Source: an uncultured Rhodospirillales bacterium (GTDB lineage: Bacteria; Pseudomonadota; Alphaproteobacteria; Kiloniellales; Kiloniellaceae). Taken from it: a stretch of 64,000 nucleotides of DNA. The stretch spans positions 16,193 through 80,192 of the forward strand of contig CAJXUS010000013.1 in assembly GCA_913060675.1 (NCBI GenBank), in the 5' to 3' direction. Shown here piece by piece: positions 46,417 through 55,613 of this stretch (position 1 is the stretch's first letter; each line of letters starts with the position of its first letter). Under the pieces are notes generated by a model. That model searched no databases. It was not told the DNA's origin and was given only the letters and a program-made list of their open reading frames with translations. Position numbers and translations under genes: made by a program.

Positions 46417-47670
46417 TTAGTGGTTCGGATCTTCACCGACCAGCTCTTGGTAAAGGGCCTTATCCATTGCGCCTTCACTATTGATCAGAAGAATACGCGA
46501 ATCAGGGGATAAGCCAAGGGTCCGCCTACTTTCATTATGACTGGCGGTCATAAGCAGCGCAGCTAAACCAGCAACACTGGATTCGCCTGCGACCAAAGCT
46601 GGATCTGAAAAGGGCGATTTTGCAAGTAGTTGCATGGTGGGACCCGTAATGTCATCAGGTATTGTCATGAAAAAATCGGCCCCTTTAGAAAGAATTTTCC
46701 ATGCAATGGGAGAAGCCTCACCACAATCTAGCCCAGCCATAATAGTATGTATTTCACCGGTTTCTTTGTCCCCGGAAGCTTTGGTCAAGGCGCCTTCTGC
46801 TGCGGAGGCAAAGAGGCAGGCGGCATTTTCCGGTTCAACTATAATAATGGTAGGTCGCTTCTCATCCATGAGGTCCCAGAGATAACCTGAAATCGCCGCT
46901 GCCATACCGCCAACACCGGCTTGAATAAAAATATGGCTAGGTGGGATCGCTTCTCGAAAGCTTCGGGTGAAATATTCAACGATGGCTTCTGCGGCAATCA
47001 GGCTATAGCCGCGCATGACTTGGGTGGGAATTCCAGTGTAATTTTCCCAGGAGGTATCGGAAATTACCTGATGACCTTCTTTATGAGCATTTTCTGCACA
47101 CAAGCGAACGGTATCATCATAGTTTAGATCGGATTGGATAACATGGGCGCCAAACTCTTCGATTGCTGCGATACGTTCCTGACTACAGCTTGCGGGAACG
47201 TAAATAACTGCCGAGCAGCCAAAAAGCTGTGCTCCCCAGGCTACAGATCTTCCATGGTTACCATCCGTTGCGGTTGTCACTGTTATTTGTGACGTAAATT
47301 CTTGGTACTTTCCCGACCTCAGAGTATCTGAACCGATTTCCTTATCGGTTTTTTCTTCAACAACTCTTTGGACATGTCTGAATACGGCATAAGCCCCTCC
47401 AAGTGATTTGAAGCTGCCGAGGTTAAATCTGTTGCTTTCATCCTTGAAGCTGATATCCACGAAATTAAGAGTTTCAGCAAGTTTTGGAAGTGAGATTAAT
47501 TCGCTGATTTTATAGTCGGGCCAGCTTCGAATTTCCTGATGGGCTTCGTGGCAGTTTTCTTTAGAGATGATCGCGCGTAAATCATCGGTATACCTGAGGA
47601 TTCGGCTCGCATCTGGATTGGGCAGAAGATTGAATTGAGATTTTTTCCAAAGAGTTAGGGAGCGGTCCAT
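46417..47670 (-). CDS. Diaminopropionate ammonia-lyase
   Basis: A 417-residue PLP fold-type II enzyme of the YgeX/DpaL family, which turns 2,3-diaminopropionate into pyruvate and ammonia. The PLP Lys is in [18 protein letters not shown] (about residues 82-99), the Ser/Asn loop is [20 protein letters not shown], and the glycine-rich phosphate loop is [14 protein letters not shown]. Stop lies 40 bases before uvrB on the same strand. Divergent from ahpC. Confidence 0.88.
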   Translation of the reverse strand: MDRSLTLWKKSQFNLLPNPDASRILRYTDDLRAIISKENCHEAHQEIRSWPDYKISELISLPKLAETLNFVDISFKDESNRFNLGSFKSLGGAYAVFRHVQRVVEEKTDKEIGSDTLRSGKYQEFTSQITVTTATDGNHGRSVAWGAQLFGCSAVIYVPASCSQERIAAIEEFGAHVIQSDLNYDDTVRLCAENAHKEGHQVISDTSWENYTGIPTQVMRGYSLIAAEAIVEYFTRSFREAIPPSHIFIQAGVGGMAAAISGYLWDLMDEKRPTIIIVEPENAACLFASAAEGALTKASGDKETGEIHTIMAGLDCGEASPIAWKILSKGADFFMTIPDDITGPTMQLLAKSPFSDPALVAGESSVAGLAALLMTASHNESRRTLGLSPDSRILLINSEGAMDKALYQELVGEDPNH

Positions 47671-47778
47671 TTGTTGCGTCTTGTCTTTCTTGAGGTGGCT
47701 CTGTTTTCAACAGTAAGGTCATTCTTATGGAAGCGAAAAGCCTAGACAAGTTCGCCTATAAAAGAGGCTAGTTGTAAC

Positions 47779-47793
47779 TTAGAATTATTCTAA
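47779..47793. promoter_or_regulatory. ICE/Irr-like palindrome upstream of ahpC
   Basis: TTAGAA-TTA-TTCTAA is a perfect 6-3-6 palindrome that matches my recollection of the iron control element bound by Irr in Alphaproteobacteria. It ends eight bases before a TTGACT -35 box (47801-47806), with TATTAA/TTAAGT as -10 candidates at 47822-47829. Confidence 0.5.
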
Positions 47794-47936
47794 AAAAATC
47801 TTGACTTATCGATCAGCGGTCTATTAAGTTCGCGACATGAAAATACCCTTAGCGCGGGGCAATGCGCAATCACATATTTACACATTGTATCCGGCGCTCA
47901 CATCGTGAGCATGACTATAAGGACTTGTACGAACTA

Positions 47937-48476
47937 ATGCTTACGATTGGTGATAAGTTTCCAGAATTCGCTCTGACAGCTGTTATATCTAATAGCCCTG
48001 CTAATGGATTTGTTGAAATCTCAGACAAAAGTTATGAAGGCAAATGGAAAGTCGTTTTCTTCTGGCCAAAAGATTTCACATTCATCTGCCCAACTGAAAT
48101 TGCTGCTTTCGGTGCTATGAACGAAGAGTTCGAAGACCGTGATGCGCAGATCCTGGGTGTTTCCACAGACAGTGACTTCGTTCACATGGCATGGCGTAAG
48201 GATCACGAAGATCTAAACGATCTTCCTTTCCCAATGGTTTCCGACATTAAGCGTGAGCTTTGTGAAGGCCTTGGCATTCTTGACGTTGAAGCTGGCGTTG
48301 CTCTTCGTGCAACTTTCGTTGTTGATCCAGATGGTATCATTCAGCACGTTGGTGTTAATGGCCTAAACGTTGGTCGTAACCCACAAGAAACTCTTCGTAT
48401 CCTGGATGCTTTGCAGACTGACGAACTCTGCCCATGCAACTGGAACAAAGGTGACGACGTTCTTAAAGTAGCTTAA
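47937..48476 (+). CDS. ahpC: Peroxiredoxin, AhpC type
   Basis: A 179-residue typical 2-Cys peroxiredoxin that reduces H2O2 and organic peroxides. The peroxidatic Cys is in FFWPKDFTFICPTEIAAF (about residue 48) and the C-terminal resolving Cys in DELCPCNWNKG. It resembles the actinobacterial/alphaproteobacterial AhpC that pairs with AhpD rather than AhpF, and an ahpD gene follows. The frame reads back to 47862, but ATG 47937 gives the family N-terminus (LTIGDKFPEFAL). Confidence 0.94.
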   Translation: MLTIGDKFPEFALTAVISNSPANGFVEISDKSYEGKWKVVFFWPKDFTFICPTEIAAFGAMNEEFEDRDAQILGVSTDSDFVHMAWRKDHEDLNDLPFPMVSDIKRELCEGLGILDVEAGVALRATFVVDPDGIIQHVGVNGLNVGRNPQETLRILDALQTDELCPCNWNKGDDVLKVA

Positions 48477-48491
48477 GAAGTTTTGCTAAAG

Positions 48492-48528
48492 AAAAAGGCG
48501 GGTACGGGAAACCGAGCCCGCCTTTTTT
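48492..48528 (+). terminator. Intrinsic terminator between ahpC and ahpD
   Basis: AAGGCGGG pairs with CCCGCCTT, with an inner CGG-GAAA-CCG hairpin, followed by six T. It lies 15 bases after ahpC, so ahpD either has its own promoter or receives read-through. Confidence 0.88.
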
Positions 48529-48584
48529 GTTGATAAAAAACGATTTAAACTCTGTCTACTAGAGCTTGGTAAAAGGATAATCTC

Positions 48585-49124
48585 ATGTCTATTAGTGATC
48601 TGAAATCTGCAGTTCCGGATTATGCAAAGGATCTGAAGCTGAACATTACCAATGTTTTGACTTCCACAACGCTTAACGAGCAACAAATCTGGGGTACGGC
48701 GCTAGCTTCCGCGTTGGTAAGCCGCAATGCCTTGGTCATTAAAGCCATTAATGCTGAGGCAAAAGATAAACTTTCTCCAGAAGCTCTCACCGCAGCTAAA
48801 TCAGCCGCCTCGATTATGGGCATGAATAATATTTACTATCGCTTTGCCCATCTCAGCGGTAACGAAGACTATTTAAAACTTCCCGCTCGTCTGCGCATGA
48901 ACGTGATTGGTCGTCCCGGCGTTGATAAAGTTGATTTCGAGCTTTGGTCGCTGGCGGTATCATCAATAAATGGTTGCGGCATGTGTATTGAATCCCACGA
49001 AAAGCAAGTTGCTGCTGGCGGAATATCCAAAGAAGGTATTCAAGACGCTATTCGTATTGCTGCTGTTATGCATGCGCTTGCTGCGACATTTGATGGCGAA
49101 GATGCATTGACTGGATCAACCTGA
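48585..49124 (+). CDS. ahpD: Alkyl hydroperoxide reductase AhpD
   Basis: A 179-residue AhpD: the redox pair and proton relay are in [14 protein letters not shown] (about residues 127-140, CxxC plus His). AhpD regenerates AhpC using lipoylated proteins as electron source. Length is typical. Downstream of ahpC, separated by a terminator; AAGGA lies before ATG 48585. Confidence 0.94.
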   Translation: MSISDLKSAVPDYAKDLKLNITNVLTSTTLNEQQIWGTALASALVSRNALVIKAINAEAKDKLSPEALTAAKSAASIMGMNNIYYRFAHLSGNEDYLKLPARLRMNVIGRPGVDKVDFELWSLAVSSINGCGMCIESHEKQVAAGGISKEGIQDAIRIAAVMHALAATFDGEDALTGST

Positions 49125-49151
49125 ATTAACTGGTTTTGGTTGGCATTATTT

Positions 49152-49175
49152 AAGGGGCACTTTGGCCCCTTTTTT
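49152..49175 (+). terminator. Intrinsic terminator of ahpD
   Basis: AAGGGGC pairs with GCCCCTT around six bases and is followed by TTTT, 28 bases after the stop. Confidence 0.85.
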
Positions 49176-49205
49176 GCTTAAAAATCTTGTTTCTTTTTTT
49201 TGATG

Positions 49206-49406
49206 CTAATGGGATTTGGTCTTTTCGATTCTGTCAGAATCAATCATTCGTTCCGCAAGAAATTTCTCTGGCGATAGGATCGCCGCAAGTGATACGGAGA
49301 CTGTAGAGACAGATAGAAGGGCGACCAAGAGTATTGTCAGGCCAAATAGGCCTGTTCTTCTATCGCTACTTTTGTATGTATCGCGGACATATCCCGTTCT
49401 GTGCAT
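49206..49406 (-). CDS. Small single-pass membrane protein, unknown
   Basis: A 66-residue protein: basic N-terminus (residues 1-20), one transmembrane helix (about 23-45, LFGLTILLVALLSVSTVSVS) and a charged C-terminal helix (EKFLAERMIDSDRIEKTKSH). The frame begins at 49415, but ATG 49406 has a perfect AAGGAG eight bases before it, which strongly supports a real gene. Convergent with ahpD. No family recognised. The remaining 366 bases to the aminotransferase (49407-49772) show only weak dyads such as TCAACT/AGTTGA (near 49483-49502) and no further gene. Confidence 0.6.
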   Translation of the reverse strand: MHRTGYVRDTYKSSDRRTGLFGLTILLVALLSVSTVSVSLAAILSPEKFLAERMIDSDRIEKTKSH

Positions 49407-49697
49407 CCCGCGCACTCCTTATCACTTCATCTCTAGGGGTAATTCAGCCAAATAAACTCTGCTAGGCTAGATAAATAGAGATCAACTGTGACAGTAGTTG
49501 AGAGGAAATAAGGCAATTTGGTGTTTTTACTGACCTGTAACTGACTGTGTTCTCATTGCAAATGAGCTTGCGATCTGTCGTGGAGTTTTAGTTGAGACTT
49601 ACTACTCGCGGGTTAAAGAGCGTACTAAAGTGAGAATAAATGCAGATTCACAGTTGCGATCACTGTGTCGGTTATATTACGGTGCCGCTGTGCATAA

Positions 49698-50978
<1,281 letters not shown>

Positions 50979-51060
50979 GGCAGAATTTTCTCGTGGGTTG
51001 ATTAGAGAAAATTAAAACGAAGGTCTTCACTTACCCGCGAGCTAATCTGGTTATTAATTG

Positions 51061-51092
51061 AGAAAGGGTGCATCATCTGATGCACCCTTTCT
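51061..51092 (+). terminator. Intrinsic terminator of the aminotransferase gene
   Basis: A perfect 15-base complement (AGAAAGGGTGCATCA with TGATGCACCCTTTCT) around two bases, ending in CTTTCTTCG. Strong stem, short T-tract. Confidence 0.8.
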
Positions 51093-51205
51093 TCGTATTT
51101 ATATGTGGATTGAAGGAGACACACGGCTATCTCGCGAAGCAGTGATTTGTTCGTGAGAACCCGAGAGGTTATCTCTTTAGGTGGAACAAGACAGAGGGAT
51201 AGATA

Positions 51206-52213
51206 ATGTTGATCAAACTACGCAAGCGTTGGGAACTGAAAGAAAATCAGACCACGTCCGAAAGCGTTTATTTGAACCGCCGCAGTTTTATCAAAAACGC
51301 AGCGCTGGGATCCGTGGTCCTTTCGGCTGGAATGATTGCAGGGTGTGAAGAACAAAGCGCTGAAGCCACAGCGGCTGCTCCTGTTAAAGCTCAACCGAGT
51401 AGTTTGGACCCTAGTGCCAAGTATTACCCGGCTGCCCGCAACGAAACTTACAAGCTGGATCGCGAATTAAGCCTCGAAGAACTGGCGACCACTTATAACA
51501 ACTATTACGAATTCGGTTCTTCAAAAAACATTCATGAAAAGGCCCAGTCCTTACCCATTCGTCCGTGGTCGATCGCCATAGATGGTATGGTCGAAAAGGA
51601 AATGAACCTTGATATTGATGATCTCTTTTCCAAGATCGAATTTGAAGAACGCCTATATCGTCACCGCTGTGTCGAAGCCTGGTCCATGGCTGTTCCCTGG
51701 ACGGGCTTTCCTCTTCGAAAACTTGTTGAACTCGCGCAACCGCTGTCCGGTGCAAAGTATTTGCGCATGGAGACTTTTAACCTTCCGGATATCGCAACGG
51801 GTCAAAAAGCTCATTGGTACCCGTGGCCATATATCGAAGGCCTGACGATCGAAGAAGCCACCCATGACCTGGCTTTCATTGCAACGGGGATTTATGGCAA
51901 GCCTATGCCAAAACAGAACGGGGCACCGCTACGTTTGGTTACACCTTGGAAGTATGGCTTTAAGTCGACCAAAGCGGTCATCAAGTTTACTTTCACTGAT
52001 AAACGCCCAGTTTCCTTCTGGGAAGAAATTCAGGGCTCTGAGTACGGTTTCTGGGCGAACGTAAACCCTGAAGTGCCTCACGCACGCTGGAGCCAGGCTA
52101 CGGAGCAACCGTTAGGTCAGAGTGAGCGGGTGCCGACACTGCCCTATAATGGTTACGCGGAAGACATTGCCTATCTCTACCAGAACATCAAAGGCGAGCG
52201 CCTTTATACCTGA
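51206..52213 (+). CDS. msrP: Periplasmic methionine sulfoxide reductase, catalytic subunit MsrP
   Basis: A 335-residue molybdopterin oxidoreductase (YedY type) that repairs methionine sulfoxide in periplasmic proteins. A Tat signal with NRRSFIKNAAL (about residues 25-35) is followed by IAGCEE, which matches a lipobox (Cys about 49), so this MsrP may be a Tat-exported lipoprotein, unlike soluble E. coli MsrP. The Mo-ligating Cys is in YRHRCVEAWSMAVPWTGFPL. The haem-membrane partner MsrQ is not next to it or anywhere in the window. Confidence 0.93.
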   Translation: MLIKLRKRWELKENQTTSESVYLNRRSFIKNAALGSVVLSAGMIAGCEEQSAEATAAAPVKAQPSSLDPSAKYYPAARNETYKLDRELSLEELATTYNNYYEFGSSKNIHEKAQSLPIRPWSIAIDGMVEKEMNLDIDDLFSKIEFEERLYRHRCVEAWSMAVPWTGFPLRKLVELAQPLSGAKYLRMETFNLPDIATGQKAHWYPWPYIEGLTIEEATHDLAFIATGIYGKPMPKQNGAPLRLVTPWKYGFKSTKAVIKFTFTDKRPVSFWEEIQGSEYGFWANVNPEVPHARWSQATEQPLGQSERVPTLPYNGYAEDIAYLYQNIKGERLYT

Positions 52214-52239
52214 ATAAAAGTTCTGATTACGATTTTGCC

Positions 52240-52279
52240 GTGGGGTATGGTTATCTATGCCCCGCTTTGTCTTTTTTTT
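52240..52279 (+). terminator. Probable terminator of msrP
   Basis: GGGGTAT pairs with ATGCCCC (one G-T) around about eight bases, followed by GCTTTGTC and a run of eight T. Confidence 0.65.
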
Positions 52280-52343
52280 CGGTGAAAATAAAATAATGGA
52301 GAAAGTCCATTGTCGTTGATTGGCGATAATCCTGTCCTCCGGC

Positions 52344-53249
52344 TCATAGTGTTGCTTTGAATACATTTACCGCGCTGCCACTGATACGGACGCATTGTGG
52401 TTGACTGTCTTTTATATCTACAAAGACATCCATTTCACCTGGGCGCCCCATTGCCTCTCCTTGTTTAGCTCGAAAACGGAAGGTGCCGTTGTCTATATCG
52501 GTAGCTCCTTCGGCAACGAGGTAAGCTCCGACGGGGCCATTTGCATTTCCTGTTACAGGATCTTCATCGATGCCAATAGCTGGGGCAAACATACGGCCAT
52601 GAACAAGACAATCATCTTCTGGGCCAGATAACGAAAATACAAAATAACCGTTACTGCCGATTTCCTTACTCAAGTTCTTTAATGCGGTTAAGTCAGGCTG
52701 CAAGCTGTTTAGGCGGTTTTTTGAGTTTAGGGCAATCATGACTTTGGAGTGTCCGGTCGAAACAACTCGAACCGGGAGTTGTAAGTTACGATCTTTACCC
52801 TCTATACCAAGTGCGTCTTCTATGCGGGCAATAAATTTGTCTGACAGTGCCGGTGAGAATAATGGTTTCCCCTGAGTCATGATAACCCTGATTTCATTAT
52901 TCTGGCGGTCGATGTCGATGGGCAGAATACCTGCCCCAGTCTTCTGCAATATTCGTCCCGAAGTTAAGCCTAACTCTTTTGCACGGACAAAATGAGCGGC
53001 GACGGTCGCATGCCCGCAAGAGGGAACTTCTGTGTTCGGGGTGAAAAAACGTAACCGAAGGTCGTGATCATCATTATCTGGCTTGAGGATGAAAACCGTT
53101 TCTGAATTGTTGAGCTCACGGGCGATATTTTGCATTTGGTGGTCCGTAAGCTCATCGGCATACGGGACTACCCCTGCGGGGTTTCCCATAAATCTTTCGC
53201 TGGTAAAGACATCTACCTGATAAACGGACAGCCCCTCTACATTTTTCAT
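52344..53249 (-). CDS. PhzF-family isomerase/epimerase
   Basis: A 301-residue PhzF-fold protein. Visible: YQVDVFTSERFMGNPAGVVP (residues 8-27), ARELNNSETVFILKP with the catalytic Glu, LRFFTPNTEVPSCGHATVAA (about 65-84) and the second-half GEDPVTGNANGPVGAYL-type stretch DEDPVTGNANGPVGAYL. Members are isomerases of diverse small acids; the substrate is not readable. Translation is coupled to the upstream ridA (ATGA overlap). Confidence 0.9.
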   Translation of the reverse strand: MKNVEGLSVYQVDVFTSERFMGNPAGVVPYADELTDHQMQNIARELNNSETVFILKPDNDDHDLRLRFFTPNTEVPSCGHATVAAHFVRAKELGLTSGRILQKTGAGILPIDIDRQNNEIRVIMTQGKPLFSPALSDKFIARIEDALGIEGKDRNLQLPVRVVSTGHSKVMIALNSKNRLNSLQPDLTALKNLSKEIGSNGYFVFSLSGPEDDCLVHGRMFAPAIGIDEDPVTGNANGPVGAYLVAEGATDIDNGTFRFRAKQGEAMGRPGEMDVFVDIKDSQPQCVRISGSAVNVFKATL

Positions 53250-53656
53250 GATTTAAATTCCTTTGCTTGTCCAGCTACTGCGATGACTTCGAAGCCGACG
53301 TCATAACCTAGGTGTAATTTTGAGCAGGGGATTACACTACGCGCGGGGGTATGATCACCCAGTCTTTGGCGATAGATTTCATCTACGATTTCCCAGTGTT
53401 TGATATAGGAAAGGTAAATGTTGACCTTAATAAGTTGTGAAAGGCGGCTTTTTCCTGCAAGGAGAATTTCAGAAACATTATCAAGCGCTTGATTGGTTTG
53501 GTGAGTAATGTCACCGGCTGGAAGGCTTGAGTTTTCGGGTGCAATACCAAGCTGGAGTGACAAGTATAATATGTCATGACAGAGCACAGCTTGGGCATAA
53601 TGACCAAGAGGAGCAGCTGCTTTTTTACTGGTAATTTTGGTGTTTAAGGTAGTCAT
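53246..53656 (-). CDS. RidA-family (YjgF) protein
   Basis: A 136-residue RidA/Rid protein. APLGHYAQAVLCHDILYLSL at the start, LIKVNIYLSYIKHWEIVDEI, and ARSVIPCSKLHLGYDVGFEV near the end match the family, and the key Arg that binds the substrate carboxylate is in TPARSVIPC. Rid proteins hydrolyse reactive enamine/imine intermediates; outside the archetypal RidA group they have specialised roles. Co-transcribed with phzF and divergent from a LysR gene. Confidence 0.88.
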   Translation of the reverse strand: MTTLNTKITSKKAAAPLGHYAQAVLCHDILYLSLQLGIAPENSSLPAGDITHQTNQALDNVSEILLAGKSRLSQLIKVNIYLSYIKHWEIVDEIYRQRLGDHTPARSVIPCSKLHLGYDVGFEVIAVAGQAKEFKS

Positions 53657-53802
53657 CTCTGAGAATATCCCGAATTTGTTATTGTCGATGAGATGATAAT
53701 GATATGTGTAAGTAATTGTTCAGGCGATGAATGAAATTGTGCGTGTATGGAAAATTATGTACAGATGCAGAGGCAACTAGTTTTGTCGCGAGGGAAAAGC
53801 AT

Positions 53803-54699
53803 TTGAATTGGGATGATGCCAGAATATTTTTAGCCGTAGCCACAGCAGGATCTTACGCGGGGGCTGCCAGAGGCCTTGGGCTGACCCATCCTACTATTGG
53901 CCGACGAATTCAGCATTTGGAAAGCACGCTTGGAGGGCGTCTATTTGATAAAAGTGGCCAAGGTGCCGCTCTAACGCCACTTGGTGAAGGACTTCTTGAG
54001 CCTGCGCAGGCAATGGAACAAGCCTCAGAAGGTTTTAGAATTACAGCTAGAGAAGCGACCGGACCAAAAGGTGTCGTTCGGATCAGTTGTGGAAGCCCAA
54101 TGCTGTCGTTCCTCGTAGAGCATTTATCTGATCTTTACGCTTCATATCCTGAGCTTAGGGTAGAGCTTGATGATTCGACAGATTATGTGAACCTTTCACG
54201 AGGGGAAGCCGATGTCGCCATTCGCAGTAAGCTGCCTGAAACGGGGGCACTAAGGGTGAAGAAGTTAATAGGAGCGGACATGGCGATATTTGCTTCGCAT
54301 GAGTATCTTATGGCTTATCCCTTTGATCCATCGGAACCACTGGCAAGGTATGATTGGATTGTTCATGATGAGCGGATGTCTCATTATCCTTATATGCGTT
54401 GGTTAATGCCGAAATTAGCGCCAACTTCCCCACGTTTAAGAGTGATGCGGCGTTATAATCAACTCGAGGCAATGGTCAGTGGCTTGGGCCTTGGGATGCT
54501 CCCAGTAGTGGAAGGGGCACGTTTTAAGGCACTCAAGCAAGTTACCCCTGCGATACCTGAACTCAGATTTTCTCAATACATTCTGGCCCAGGAGGCTAAT
54601 TTGAGATCCAGTCGGGTACGGTTACTTTGGGGGTGGCTATCGGATCTGGTTAAACATCACGGAAGTGCTTTTGAGTGTGCATATAAAAACCAAAAATGA
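53803..54699 (+). CDS. LysR-family regulator divergent from ridA-phzF
   Basis: A 298-residue LysR protein: helix-turn-helix in SYAGAARGLGLTHPTIGRRI and QHLESTLGGRLFDKSGQG, then a substrate-binding domain. The open frame begins with an ATG at 53731, but the family N-terminus (NWDDARIFLAVATAGS) starts at a TTG at 53803 preceded by GAGGG at eight bases, so I choose the TTG start; the 24 extra residues have no family match. Probably controls the divergent ridA-phzF pair. Not the VtlR-type gene, which is at 56 kb. Confidence 0.85.
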   Translation: MNWDDARIFLAVATAGSYAGAARGLGLTHPTIGRRIQHLESTLGGRLFDKSGQGAALTPLGEGLLEPAQAMEQASEGFRITAREATGPKGVVRISCGSPMLSFLVEHLSDLYASYPELRVELDDSTDYVNLSRGEADVAIRSKLPETGALRVKKLIGADMAIFASHEYLMAYPFDPSEPLARYDWIVHDERMSHYPYMRWLMPKLAPTSPRLRVMRRYNQLEAMVSGLGLGMLPVVEGARFKALKQVTPAIPELRFSQYILAQEANLRSSRVRLLWGWLSDLVKHHGSAFECAYKNQK

Positions 54700-54788
54700 T
54701 ACTCGTTAAGGCTATTTTCACAAACATTGACCATTGCTGTAATTATATCGCTTTGTGGGGTAGTAACTTATTCTCTTCGAAAACGGAT

Positions 54789-54951
54789 AAAAAAAACCTC
54801 CAAGCACAAGGCTTGGAGGCAAGTCAAACAGGGAGGTTTCACGTCTGGGAAGACGTAGGGCCCGAAGACCCTCAGGCCGAAGCCTGGAAATAGACCAACC
54901 GGAGCAAGCTCAACAGTCAGTCCAACAAGATATTGCATAGCAACATCCTAT
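54789..54951 (-). ncRNA. AbcR-like small RNA, copy A
   Basis: Predicted minus-strand RNA of about 163 nt. Promoter TCGACA (54985-54980), 16 bases, TACATT (54963-54958); start near 54951. Structure: hairpin with UUCG tetraloop (CAGGC/GCCTG, 54873-54886), hairpin ACGUCU/AGACGU (54841-54856), an unpaired CCUCCC (54836-54831), and a terminator with 9-base stem CCTCCAAGC/GCTTGGAGG (54797-54819) and eight U (54796-54789). A second copy lies 545 bases to the right. The likely activator box is at 55008-55022. Position next to a VtlR/LsrB-type LysR and trxB suggests kinship with the AbcR (ar15) sRNAs of Rhizobiales, which repress transporter mRNAs; sequence homology to those is untested. Confidence 0.75.
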
Positions 54952-55007
54952 GACATGAATGTAGCAATTTATTTCGCGTTGTCGATTTACATTATTACAG
55001 TGCGGAT

Positions 55008-55022
55008 ATGCGTTATGTGCAT
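55008..55022. promoter_or_regulatory. LysR-type box (T-N11-A) upstream of sRNA copy A
   Basis: ATGC-N7-GCAT, a dyad containing the exact T-N11-A of LysR sites, centred about 64 bases before the predicted start. The same dyad with a different 7-base core stands at the identical distance before copy B, so the arms but not the centre are conserved. Confidence 0.6.
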
Positions 55023-55333
55023 AGTTACTAAGTTGTTGTAATAAAATATTAAATTAATATTTTTGATACGGTGAGATCAAAAATTATGGGGAATATATAG
55101 CGAGCTCTGTTGTAATGAGCCTATAGAATCTGATTTAGATGAGAGCGTTAGAGTGATTTCTAGGAACTGAATTGACCCACTTAAATACTCACCAAATTTC
55201 CCTCTCCCACAATGCCACTAAATGGATTGTTTTTTGGGTTATCCAGATAATGATCCTAATTCAAGTCTCTGCACGGGGGGACCTCAGTGTGACCCCAGTG
55301 GGACCACTGAATGAACTTTGGGGTGAGGAGAAT

Positions 55334-55496
55334 AAAAAAAACCCCCAAGCACAATGGCTTGGGGGCAAGTCGAACAGGGAGGCTTCACGTCTGGGAGACG
55401 TAGGATCCGAAGACCCTCAGGCCGAAGCCTGGAAACAGACTAACTGGAGCAAGCTCAACAATCAGCCTAAGTAGATATTGCATAGCAACATCTGAT
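55334..55496 (-). ncRNA. AbcR-like small RNA, copy B
   Basis: Predicted minus-strand RNA of about 163 nt with the same layout as copy A: TCGACA (55530-55525), 16 bases, TACATT (55508-55503); UUCG hairpin at 55418-55431; hairpin ACGUCU/AGACGU at 55387-55401 with a 3-base instead of 4-base loop; CCUCCC at 55382-55377; terminator stem CCCCCAAGC/GCTTGGGGG (55342-55365) and eight U. Relative to copy A, one terminator pair changed from U-A to C-G on both sides, a compensatory change. The 1-base loop deletion would break any shared reading frame but leaves the hairpin intact. Confidence 0.75.
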
Positions 55497-55552
55497 GACA
55501 TGAATGTAGCAATTTATTTTGCGATGTCGATTTACATTATTACAGTGCCGAT

Positions 55553-55567
55553 ATGCATTAAGTGCAT
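55553..55567. promoter_or_regulatory. LysR-type box (T-N11-A) upstream of sRNA copy B
   Basis: ATGC-N7-GCAT with core ATTAAGT, centred about 64 bases before the predicted start of copy B, matching the spacing at copy A. Candidate binding site for the LysR protein encoded directly upstream. Confidence 0.6.
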
Positions 55568-55613
55568 ACCTTATAACTATCTGTTATTATTGATAAAAGT
55601 AAATTTTATCAAA

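Larger units (their letters stand above)
54789..55022. repeat. Duplicated sRNA unit, left copy
   Basis: This 234-base unit, from terminator U-tract to LysR box, recurs at 55334-55567 in direct orientation with about 23 differences by hand alignment (about 90% identity). Homology ends exactly at the functional borders on both sides; the flanks are unrelated. Confidence 0.88.
55334..55567. repeat. Duplicated sRNA unit, right copy
   Basis: Right-hand copy of the unit at 54789-55022, period 545 bases. Its LysR-box end lies 46 bases downstream of the VtlR-type gene's stop. The 311 bases between the copies (55023-55333) hold no gene I can support. Confidence 0.88.

Noticed and set aside
54696..55474. 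Plus-strand open frames of 65 and 100 codons across the two repeats (54696-54893, 55172-55474).
   Set aside because: They run antisense to the predicted sRNAs and read through the terminator stems. Lys-rich stretches come from the A8 tracts, and the two frames share only the part dictated by the RNA duplication.
54789..55496. Minus-strand frame starting ATG CAA TAT inside both sRNAs (dual-function RNA encoding a peptide).
   Set aside because: Copy B loses the frame through a 1-base loop deletion, the upstream AGGA of copy A is not kept, and replacement changes are about as common as silent ones between the copies.
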